Shown here in pieces: positions 1-5,314 of a stretch of DNA of 8,201 nucleotides. The stretch comes from Chloroflexota bacterium. GTDB lineage: Bacteria; Chloroflexota; Anaerolineae; UBA7937; JACPPX01. The stretch spans positions 1 through 8,201 of the forward strand of contig JACPWV010000008.1 in NCBI GenBank assembly GCA_016196905.1. The letters run 5' to 3'. Every line of letters begins with the position of its first letter. Position 1 is the first letter of the stretch. Below the pieces are notes generated by a model. It did not search any database. It had not been told where the DNA came from and saw only the letters and a list, made by a program, of their open reading frames with translations. The position numbers and the translations under genes are program-made.

Positions 1-1
1 G

Positions 2-238
2 ACCAAACTGCTCACCATCCGCGGCGGCATCCTGGGCCCGCGCGTCCTGGACCCGGCCGGGGTGGAGGAACTGGCTCGACTGCCCTCCCGCGAGGTGCTG
101 TTGGCACGGGTCGTCGGACAGGCCAGCGCGCCGCTGTATGCCCTAGCCGGCGTGCTCGCGGCGTCGCTGCGCAACCTTGTGTATGTCCTGCAGCAACGAA
201 TGGACCAGCTGGAGTCACAGTCTGAGCCAGCGCCTTAA
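2..238 (+). CDS. rplJ: 50S ribosomal protein L10, C-terminal part (start lies outside the window)
   Basis: This is the last 78 codons of an open frame entering from the left edge and ending with TAA at 236-238. The visible protein begins TKLLTIRGGILGPRVLD and contains VEELARLPSREVLLARVVGQ, followed by an alanine/leucine-rich helix (APLYALAGVLAASLRNLVYV) and a QQRMDQLE tail. The LPSREVLLA segment and the following amphipathic helix are typical of the L10 C-terminal region, whose last helix carries the L7/L12 dimers on the ribosomal stalk. The gene is followed after 34 nt by rplL, the standard partner. In E. coli, L10 also represses its own operon by binding the mRNA leader; that leader would be outside the window. 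The identification rests on both sequence and synteny. Confidence 0.93.
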   Translation, partial: TKLLTIRGGILGPRVLDPAGVEELARLPSREVLLARVVGQASAPLYALAGVLAASLRNLVYVLQQRMDQLESQSEPAP

Positions 239-272
239 CGCGAAAGGCTAACCTCGAGAAAGGAGCGTCCAG

Positions 273-710
273 ATGCCCAAGGAAAGCAAAGCCAAGGCGA
301 CCAAGCCCAAAGTCGAGGAGTTGGTAGACGAGGTTTCCAAGCTCACCGTGCTGGAGCTGTCCGAATTTGTGAAGGCGCTCGAGGAACGCTTCGGGGTGTC
401 CGCCGCGCCCAGCGCGGTCGTGGCCGCGCCGATGCCCGGCGCCGCCCCGGCCCTGACTCCCTCGGCACCCGCGGCCGTCCCCGAGGAGAAGACCGAGTTC
501 GATGTCCTGCTCAAGGAGGTCGGCCCGCAGAAGATCCAGGTGATCAAGGTAGTGCGCGAGCTGACCGGTCTGGGCCTGCGCGAGGCCAAGGACTTGGTAG
601 AGTCCACCGCCAACGCGCCGGCCCTGGTAAAACAAGGGATCAACCAGGAGGAGTCCAAGACCGCCAAGGCCAAACTAGAAGAGGTCGGGGCGGTGGTCGA
701 GGTCAAGTAG
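273..710 (+). CDS. rplL: 50S ribosomal protein L7/L12
   Basis: This is the multicopy ribosomal stalk protein that recruits and activates translational GTPases such as EF-Tu and EF-G. The 145-residue product is longer than the roughly 120 residues usual for the family. It has a lysine-rich start, an N-terminal dimerisation domain (about 14-42, [20 protein letters not shown]), an Ala/Pro-rich hinge (about 43-70) and the globular C-terminal domain (71-145) with the diagnostic [22 protein letters not shown] and a VEVK end. The ATG is set by an AAAGGAG Shine-Dalgarno sequence at 259-265, 7 nt upstream. It lies 34 nt after rplJ and is surely cotranscribed. The extra length is in the basic N-terminus and the hinge, so the flexible linker is longer than in E. 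coli. No rpoB follows; the next gene is convergent. Confidence 0.97.
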   Translation: MPKESKAKATKPKVEELVDEVSKLTVLELSEFVKALEERFGVSAAPSAVVAAPMPGAAPALTPSAPAAVPEEKTEFDVLLKEVGPQKIQVIKVVRELTGLGLREAKDLVESTANAPALVKQGINQEESKTAKAKLEEVGAVVEVK

Positions 711-733
711 CAACCGACCACCAGCGCGAGACA

Positions 734-765
734 GACACCACCGCGACGATCGTCGCGGTGGTGTC
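734..765. terminator. Perfect 32-bp palindrome between convergent genes, probable bidirectional terminator
   Basis: The arms GACACCACCGCGAC and GTCGCGGTGGTGTC are perfectly complementary over 14 bp and enclose GATC, which is itself self-complementary, so the whole 32 bp is a perfect palindrome. It lies 23 nt after the rplL stop and 30 nt after the stop of the convergent diguanylate cyclase gene, the expected place for a shared terminator. Neither side has a T-run (ATGGCAGG follows on plus, TGTCTCGC on minus), so it is not a canonical intrinsic terminator. It may work with Rho, protect 3' ends from exonucleases, or instead bind a dimeric protein. Confidence 0.7.
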
Positions 766-795
766 ATGGCAGGCTACTTCTCCCCTCGACCTCGG

Positions 796-2529
796 TTATG
801 AGTCCCCTACAGAGCTCGGAGTGGGAACGCGCGGAGATACCTGCCCCAATGTGTTGCGTCCACCCTGCTTGGCGGCGTAGAGGAAAGCATCGGCCATCTC
901 CACCAGGCTCTTGTCGCCCGGCGCGTCCTCCGGATAAGCAGCCACCCCCAGGCTGACCGTGATGGGGCCGTGGGCGAAGCGATGCTCCGCCACCGCGTTT
1001 CGAATCTTCTCAGCCACCTCCATCGCCCGTGCCCGGTCGGTCTCGGAGAGGATGAGCACGAACTCGTCGCCCGCATAGCGGGCCACCACATCGGTCTGGC
1101 GGGTGAGGCGGCCCAGGAGCTTGCCCAAATCGCGTAAAAGATCATCCCCCGCCAGGTGCCCATGGGCATCGTTGTACCTCTTGAACCCATCCACATCCAG
1201 CAAGATCGTGGAGAGCGGCCGAGAGTAGCGTTGGGCGCGAGCCAATTCGCGCTCCAGCGCCTGCCAGAAGTGGCGCCGGTTGAAAAGCCCGGTCAGTCCG
1301 TCGGTGACGGCCAGGCGGCGCAGATCTTGGTAGAGCTGGGCGTTCTCCATGGCCACCGCGGCGTGGTTAGCGTACAGGCTCAGCAGCGAGATCTCCAATT
1401 CGCTGAAACCTCTATTGCCGTCCTCGGCCAGGACGCACAGCACCCCCGTGCTGCCCTCCTGCGATTTCAGGGGCAAGGCCAATCCGGCGTTGGGTAGGCC
1501 TGAGTCTCGGCGCGAGATGGGTTGTGCTCGCCCCAGGCGGAAGGCCCGCCCCACCGCCCCCCGCCCCGGTTGGATGGTCATGCCTAAAAGCCCCGGGCCG
1601 GCCCCCTGCGAGGCGGCGCACACCAGGTGCTGGTCAGAGCTTAGATAGAGGATCGCCGCGCGGGCCTTGGCCAGGCGGGCCGCTCCCTCTACGATCGCCT
1701 CGGGCAGGTCGGGGGCGCCGATGCGCGCGGTGACCTTGAGGGCGGTCTGGTACAGAACGGCTAACTCGTCGCGGGCCTCGCGGATCTCCTCGTACAGCAA
1801 CAAGTTATCGATGGCCGTCCCCAGCTGGCCCGCCATGTGGTACGCCCACTGGTGGGCCTCCTCGGACACCTTATCCTTGCTGCGGCTGGCCAGGTGGAGC
1901 ACCCCCACCGCCCGGTTGCGCGATTCCAGAGGGAAAGCTACTGCATAGGTCCAGCCCCGCCCCCCTGCCGCGCTCAGGCGTCTCTCGGAGGCGGTCGGGT
2001 TGCGTGACCACAGTACCGGCTTGCCCGAGAGCAGAGCACGCCGGGCCATCGCTTCGCGCCCCTCCTCCCCGGCCGCGCGCCGGGGGGCTGCGCTGGCTGG
2101 GCGGCTGGCCTTGAGAACGAGCCGCTCGCCGGGCTCCGCCACCAAGAAGATAGAGCCCTCTTGAAAGCCGGCCAGGCCCAAAATGTGATCCAAAGCTTGG
2201 GCTAAGAGGGCCTCGGAAGCCAGGGATCCCTCCAGGGGTTGAACGGCCAACGCTGGAATGAGAGGGCCCGAGTTGAGGAGCGGCTCACGCTGATGGTGGC
2301 TGGCTCGCTGCCGCCGCTTCATCCAGGCCCAGGCAAAGAAGGGCCCCGCCGCTGCAGCGAAGGAGAGGCCCACGATTTGGTAGAGGCGCTCCACATCCCC
2401 CGACCAGCCCCAACCAGGGAGCTGCCCCAGCACCAGGATGACCAACCCCGCATAAAGCGTGGCCACCCCCAGGAGCAACAAGCCCAGGCTAGCAGTTGAA
2501 GATCGTGGTGACCTCCGCTCAGTACTCAT
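796..2529 (-). CDS. Membrane-anchored GAF-GAF-GGDEF diguanylate cyclase
   Basis: The product is predicted to make cyclic di-GMP from two GTP at the inner membrane. With the ATG at 2529 it has 577 residues (positions below add two, counting from the GTG at 2535). There are two membrane segments (about 16-37 and 51-72), then two GAF-type sensory domains (about 103-248 and 275-400), then a GGDEF domain (about 403-565) opening with the typical AVTDGLTGLFNRRHF. The active-site signature is AGDEF (488-492) rather than GGDEF, a variant found in active enzymes. The first metal aspartate is in LLDVDGFK (D447). RQTD at 479-482, five residues before AGDEF, is an intact inhibitory I-site, implying product feedback. 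No EAL or HD-GYP domain is present. The ATG at 2529 is preferred because GAGGTG (2533-2538) precedes it by 3 nt, whereas the in-frame GTG at 2535 lies inside that ribosome binding site. A dedicated promoter and long leader lie upstream. The signal sensed by the GAF domains cannot be told. Confidence 0.93.
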   Translation of the reverse strand: MSTERRSPRSSTASLGLLLLGVATLYAGLVILVLGQLPGWGWSGDVERLYQIVGLSFAAAAGPFFAWAWMKRRQRASHHQREPLLNSGPLIPALAVQPLEGSLASEALLAQALDHILGLAGFQEGSIFLVAEPGERLVLKASRPASAAPRRAAGEEGREAMARRALLSGKPVLWSRNPTASERRLSAAGGRGWTYAVAFPLESRNRAVGVLHLASRSKDKVSEEAHQWAYHMAGQLGTAIDNLLLYEEIREARDELAVLYQTALKVTARIGAPDLPEAIVEGAARLAKARAAILYLSSDQHLVCAASQGAGPGLLGMTIQPGRGAVGRAFRLGRAQPISRRDSGLPNAGLALPLKSQEGSTGVLCVLAEDGNRGFSELEISLLSLYANHAAVAMENAQLYQDLRRLAVTDGLTGLFNRRHFWQALERELARAQRYSRPLSTILLDVDGFKRYNDAHGHLAGDDLLRDLGKLLGRLTRQTDVVARYAGDEFVLILSETDRARAMEVAEKIRNAVAEHRFAHGPITVSLGVAAYPEDAPGDKSLVEMADAFLYAAKQGGRNTLGQVSPRVPTPSSVGDS

Positions 2530-2551
2530 GCCCACCTCGGCCCAGGCGTAA

Positions 2552-2579
2552 GGGTCTCAGATTCGACGCGTCGGGACCC
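2552..2579 (-). promoter_or_regulatory. Leader hairpin P4, just before the diguanylate cyclase ribosome binding site
   Basis: In the minus-strand transcript GGGTC (from 2575-2579) can pair with GACCC (from 2552-2556), and between them lies the self-complementary CGACGCGTCG (2564-2573). It is the last of four consecutive foldable elements in the leader and ends 14 nt before the Shine-Dalgarno. It does not cover the Shine-Dalgarno directly. Folding is inferred from base complementarity only. Confidence 0.4.
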
Positions 2580-2595
2580 GCGCACGACAAAGAGG

Positions 2596-2630
2596 GAACC
2601 CACCCCTCCCACCTGAGAGGCGGTGGGCTC
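2596..2630 (-). terminator. Strong hairpin in the diguanylate cyclase leader, attenuator or terminator candidate
   Basis: In the minus-strand transcript GAGCCCACC pairs with GGUGGGUUC and CCUCUC pairs with GGGAGG around an AGGU loop, giving 15 pairs with one bulged G. Two pairs are G·U in this transcript and would be A·C mismatches in a plus-strand transcript, which argues for function on the minus strand. It is followed by CCTCTTTGTCG, only a weak U-rich tract. It lies about 177 nt after the nadE stop and about 105 nt after the predicted start of the leader. It could therefore end readthrough from the upstream operon, act as an attenuator, or control access to the ribosome binding site. Confidence 0.5.
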
Positions 2631-2636
2631 CAGAAC

Positions 2637-2714
2637 ACCGATCCCTTTCAGCGGCCTTGACACTGCCCCGCGGCATCGATCAGTGACCCGGAGGTTCACC
2701 CCCTTCACAGGGTC
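2637..2714 (-). promoter_or_regulatory. Structured leader RNA, two abutting stem-loop units P1 and P2 (possible cis-regulatory RNA)
   Basis: P1 (2685-2714): GACCC and GGGUC close a unit whose inner stem is GGGGG with CCUCC around a UGAA loop, with a UGUGAA bulge on the 5' side. P2 (2637-2684) abuts P1 with no spacer: ACUGAUC pairs with GAUCGGU, and inside it CAGUG can pair with CGCUG. Each of the inner P1 stem, the P2 stem and the inner P2 stem contains one G·U that would be A·C on the other strand. The nine bases CCGCGGGGC occur twice on the minus strand (2715-2723 and 2665-2673). I do not recognise a known riboswitch class. This is pairing by eye, not a computed fold. Confidence 0.4.
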
Positions 2715-2740
2715 GCCCCGCGGAAAAGTGACATCATCCT

Positions 2741-2769
2741 ACTCTATCACACAGGGCTATCCAGGTCAA
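2741..2769 (-). promoter_or_regulatory. Sigma70-type promoter for the diguanylate cyclase gene
   Basis: On the minus strand TTGACC (2764-2769) is separated by exactly 17 nt from TAGAGT (2741-2746), which is preceded by TGA, giving an extended -10. This matches the TTGACA-17-TATAAT consensus at five of six and four of six positions. The predicted start is near 2734, leaving a leader of about 205 nt before the ATG at 2529. This makes the cyclase gene independent of the operon upstream. Confidence 0.7.
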
Positions 2770-2777
2770 TGCCCGCG

Positions 2778-2794
2778 GGTTAAGATTCGGTTAA
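2778..2794 (-). promoter_or_regulatory. TTAACC-N5-TTAACC direct repeat, possible response-regulator binding site
   Basis: The minus strand reads TTAACC, GAATC, TTAACC, an exact hexamer direct repeat with 11-bp periodicity, centred about 52 bp upstream of the predicted transcription start and ending 8 bp before the -35 element. Tandem hexamers with 11-bp spacing on one helix face are the typical site of OmpR/PhoB-family regulators, and TTAAC resembles the Bacillus PhoP box TTAACA. The same bases also form a 6-bp inverted repeat, AAGATT/AATCTT, at 2782-2798. Its AT-rich content stands out from the GC-rich surroundings. No regulator gene is in the window. Confidence 0.4.
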
Positions 2795-2806
2795 TCTTCC
2801 TGCCCC

Positions 2807-3643
2807 TTACTGTCCCCAGTCGCGCTCGTAGAGGAAATCATGGCCGATGGTGCGCCGGCTGACTTTGGCGATGACGGGTGGGATCCGCTTGAACTGCACC
2901 TGGCGCACTAGTTGGGCCAGGCGCGCCACCCGCTGCGGATCGTAGCCCAGGGCCACCACCTCCTCCTCCGCATAGCGCTCATCGTACAAGAGATACAGGA
3001 TCTGGTCTGCCTCCCGGTAGCGCAAACCCAATTCCTCCTCGTCGGTCTGTTCCGGCCATAGATCGGCGGTGGGGACCTTGGCCACGATACGTTCGGGCAA
3101 GCCCCAGGCCCGGGCCACTTGCCAGATCTGGGTCTTGTACAGATCCCCCAAGGGGTTGATGGCCGAGGCCATATCCCCGAAGAGAGTGCCGTAGCCCAAA
3201 AGCAGTTCGCTCTTGTTGCTGGTGCCGATGACCAAGCCGCCGAATTCAGCTGACTGATCGTAGAGGACGATCATGCGCATGCGCGCCATCAGGTTGCCCC
3301 GTCGCCGCCGATCCATGTCAGAGTTCATCTGGAAGAAGGGCTCCAGCATGGGAGTGATTTCGATGCGCTGGTATGGACCTCCCCACTCCTCCACCAGCAG
3401 CATGGCGTCCGAGACCGAGTCGGGGCTGCTGGTGCGATAGGGCATCAGGACGACCAAGACATTCTGCGCGCCAAAAGCCTGGACCGAGAGGTAACCAGCC
3501 AGAGCCGAGTCGACGCCCCCGGAGAGGCCCACCACCCCCCGCGTGTAGCCGAATTTGCCCGCTTCCTCGCGCAGGAAATTGACCAGCAAGCGATGCAGCA
3601 GCGGGGGATCGACCTGGAGTCTAGCGGCGATCTGATCCTTCAC
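2807..3643 (-). CDS. nadE: NAD+ synthetase (synthetase domain, separate subunit)
   Basis: This enzyme makes the last step of NAD synthesis: deamido-NAD is adenylylated with ATP and amidated by ammonia, in the cytoplasm. The 278-residue product has the N-type ATP pyrophosphatase P-loop SGGVDSA (41-47), GTSNKSE (140-146), YGTLFGDMASAINPLGDLYK (151-170), PTADLWPEQTDEEELGL (191-207) and the C-terminal KRIPP (252-256), all expected of NadE. The length fits ammonia-dependent NadE or the synthetase half of glutamine-dependent NadE. The GTG start at 3643 overlaps the upstream glutaminase-like gene by 23 nt in another frame, and GGGAG lies 10 nt before it, so translation is probably coupled. That neighbour likely supplies ammonia from glutamine. 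The last gene of the operon; a promoter for the next gene lies just beyond its stop. Confidence 0.95.
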   Translation of the reverse strand: MKDQIAARLQVDPPLLHRLLVNFLREEAGKFGYTRGVVGLSGGVDSALAGYLSVQAFGAQNVLVVLMPYRTSSPDSVSDAMLLVEEWGGPYQRIEITPMLEPFFQMNSDMDRRRRGNLMARMRMIVLYDQSAEFGGLVIGTSNKSELLLGYGTLFGDMASAINPLGDLYKTQIWQVARAWGLPERIVAKVPTADLWPEQTDEEELGLRYREADQILYLLYDERYAEEEVVALGYDPQRVARLAQLVRQVQFKRIPPVIAKVSRRTIGHDFLYERDWGQ

Positions 3644-4502
3644 CCCAGCGTTTCTCCCAACTGATCCGAGTCAGCTCGCGCAGCGTGGTGAGGAGGCGCT
3701 CGTCGCGCAGCAGGGGCAAGCGGGAGCGCACCCGGCGCACCTCGTCCAGGTCGATCTCCCCCACCAGCAGGGTCTCCTCCAGCAGGGGCGCCTGGGCCAG
3801 GATCTGGCCGCGCGGCCCGAAGACCGCGCTGCCGCCCCAGAAGGTGGCCCCATCTTCCAGGCCGACGCGATTGCAGAAGAGTAAGTGGCAGGTGAGCAGC
3901 TCGGCGTAAACTTGGTTGAAGCGGCTCACCGTCTCCGCCTGGCCCAGCGTGCTCCTGCCCCCAGACACCTCGTAGCCAGGACTGGCGTTGATCTCGATCA
4001 AGAGGTCCGCCCCATCCATCCATAAGAGGTAAGGGCTGGAGAGGTGCCAGGCATCCTCGCAGATGAACAGCCCGGTGCGGATCAACCGCGTGTCGAAGGC
4101 GCGCAGCCGATCCCCCGCGGCAAAGAAGCGGCCATCCTGGAACATACCATAGGTGGGCAGATAGACCTTGCGATGGGCGTGCCGGGTGGCCCCCTGGGCC
4201 ATATAAGCCGCGGCGATGTAGAAGCGGTGCCTCTCATCCTCTTCCACGAAACCGACCACGATATCGAGATCTCGACTCACCCTTTCTAACTCGGCCAGCA
4301 CCGCGCTGTGGCCCACGCGCTGGGCGACGGCCGGCACCAGGTCCTTGAGATAATAGCCGGTCAGGGAGAGTTCGGGGAAGACCACGAGCTCGGCCTTCTC
4401 TTTTTGGGCGCGTTCAACATAGTGAAGATGCATTTCGAGGTTGGCCTGCACGTCGCCCAGGCGAGGCTTCACCTGGGCCAGGGCCACCACCGTCTTCCTC
4501 AC
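3621..4502 (-). CDS. Nitrilase-superfamily glutaminase-like subunit, probable ammonia donor to NadE
   Basis: The 293-residue protein is a carbon-nitrogen hydrolase with the full catalytic triad: Glu44 in FPELSLTGY, Lys112 in RKVYLPTYGMF and Cys148 in FICEDAWH. The YGMFQDGRFF and CEDAW motifs are like the glutaminase domain of glutamine-dependent NAD synthetases, which hydrolyses glutamine and channels ammonia to the synthetase. Together with the next gene (278 residues) it adds up to about 571 residues, close to a fused two-domain NadE. The GTG start at 4502 is chosen because AAAGGAG (4510-4516) lies 7 nt upstream and the GTGA overlaps the preceding stop; a longer reading to 4589 would run deep into the upstream gene. 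The C-terminal KRWGEGSDRR overlaps nadE. Another amidase activity is possible, but context favours NAD synthesis. Confidence 0.88.
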   Translation of the reverse strand: MRKTVVALAQVKPRLGDVQANLEMHLHYVERAQKEKAELVVFPELSLTGYYLKDLVPAVAQRVGHSAVLAELERVSRDLDIVVGFVEEDERHRFYIAAAYMAQGATRHAHRKVYLPTYGMFQDGRFFAAGDRLRAFDTRLIRTGLFICEDAWHLSSPYLLWMDGADLLIEINASPGYEVSGGRSTLGQAETVSRFNQVYAELLTCHLLFCNRVGLEDGATFWGGSAVFGPRGQILAQAPLLEETLLVGEIDLDEVRRVRSRLPLLRDERLLTTLRELTRISWEKRWGEGSDRR

Positions 4503-5314
4503 TGCGGCGCTCCTTTCGCCAAAGCGGGCCTCCGCCTCAGGTGGAGAAGGCCCAGGGCAGCCAAGAGCGCCAGGCTCGCCCCCACCCACTGGCTGTAGCG
4601 CAGGCTGCCGATGTAGAGGGTCTCGTCGCCCCGAGTAAACTCCACCAAGAAATCACCGAGCGAGGTAAGGAAAAGATAGAGCAGCGCGACTCCCCCGCTC
4701 AGCGCGCGGGGTCGAGGCCAGAGCATGAGCAGCAAGGTAATCAGCGCGCTCCAGGCACCCAAGTAGGCCTGCGCAGGATGGCGCAGAGCCGGGATGCCGT
4801 AGACATCGGGCAACGTATAGGCCCATGGCCCTCCCGTGGCCAGCCCGTAGCCGCAGCCGCTCAGCGTGCAGCCCAGCCAGCCCACCGCCTGGCCCAGGGC
4901 CGCGCCCGGGGCGAGGATGTCGGCCAGCGCGGGGAAAGAACGCCTTCGATGTACGGCATACAGAGCCAGGGCCAGGCTACCGCCCAACAGCGCTCCGGGC
5001 CAGGCCAGCCCTCCTTGGGTCAGGGTGGCGATCTCCGCGGGTCGCGTGCTGAAATGGGACCACCACAGCGCAACGCTGAGCGCGCGCCCGCCCATCAGCC
5101 CACCGACCGCAGTCACCAGGCCAGCGTCGAGAGCATACATCTCGATCCCGCGCTCTCGTCCGCCTGGGGCGGACTCGCCACCACCAAGGTCGGAACGGCG
5201 GCGGGCCTCAAACACGGTCATGGCCAATCCCGCGCAAATCGCCAGCGCCAGCGCCAGGATGAGCGAGTAGGTCGACCCAGGGAAGCCAGCCACATCCCAG
5301 GTGACGGGAGACAT
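4499..5314 (-). CDS. Lgt-like integral membrane protein (prolipoprotein diacylglyceryl transferase family, substituted active site)
   Basis: The 271-residue protein has about seven hydrophobic segments, as in Lgt, which transfers diacylglyceryl from phosphatidylglycerol to the lipobox cysteine of prolipoproteins. Family landmarks are recognisable: LMGGRALSVALWW (73-85), GGLAWPGALLGG (101-112), GWLGCTLSGCGYG (145-157), RHPAQAY (178-184) and GDFLVEFTRGDE (220-231). However, positions equivalent to E. coli His103, Arg143, Asn146 and Arg239 appear to be Pro106, Trp146, Cys149 and Asp221, so ordinary Lgt activity is doubtful; Cys149 at the Asn position is shared by other Lgt-like proteins. A glycine/arginine-rich loop (about 37-57) is charged and probably cytoplasmic. 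The ATG directly follows the TAG of the upstream gene (no gap, weak ribosome binding site), and the stop overlaps the next start in GTGA. This suggests coupled translation. Function unknown; a lipid- or sugar-related membrane role is only a guess. Confidence 0.75.
   Translation of the reverse strand: MSPVTWDVAGFPGSTYSLILALALAICAGLAMTVFEARRRSDLGGGESAPGGRERGIEMYALDAGLVTAVGGLMGGRALSVALWWSHFSTRPAEIATLTQGGLAWPGALLGGSLALALYAVHRRRSFPALADILAPGAALGQAVGWLGCTLSGCGYGLATGGPWAYTLPDVYGIPALRHPAQAYLGAWSALITLLLMLWPRPRALSGGVALLYLFLTSLGDFLVEFTRGDETLYIGSLRYSQWVGASLALLAALGLLHLRRRPALAKGAPQ
4510..4516 (-). promoter_or_regulatory. Shine-Dalgarno that fixes the start of the nitrilase-like gene
   Basis: AAAGGAG on the minus strand lies 7 nt before the GTG at 4500-4502 and inside the end of the Lgt-like gene. 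It makes the short form of the glutaminase-like protein (293 residues) the correct one. Confidence 0.75.

Noticed and set aside
2530..2535. GTG at 2535 as the start of the diguanylate cyclase
   Set aside because: It lies within the GAGGTG Shine-Dalgarno that serves the ATG at 2529.
2541..2565. TPP riboswitch-like CTGAGA followed by CCCTT, and a ZTP-riboswitch-like CGCCTGGGC, on the minus strand
   Set aside because: Only isolated core words occur; the rest of either aptamer is missing and there is too little space before the ribosome binding site. The downstream gene is also not a thiamine, purine or folate gene.
2657..2690. TTGACA on the plus strand as a -35 element
   Set aside because: No acceptable -10 lies 16-18 nt downstream and no plus-strand gene follows.
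2526..2708. 60-codon minus-strand frame in the leader of the cyclase gene
   Set aside because: No family resemblance; it overlaps the hairpins and the start of the cyclase gene. A leader peptide cannot be fully excluded, but nothing supports it.
3621..3665. Programmed frameshift site joining the glutaminase-like and nadE genes
   Set aside because: No convincing slippery heptamer was seen, and both genes have plausible independent starts and intact domains.
4503..4589. 29-residue N-terminal extension of the nitrilase-like protein
   Set aside because: It overlaps the Lgt-like gene and its composition is unlike the family; a strong Shine-Dalgarno supports the GTG at 4502.
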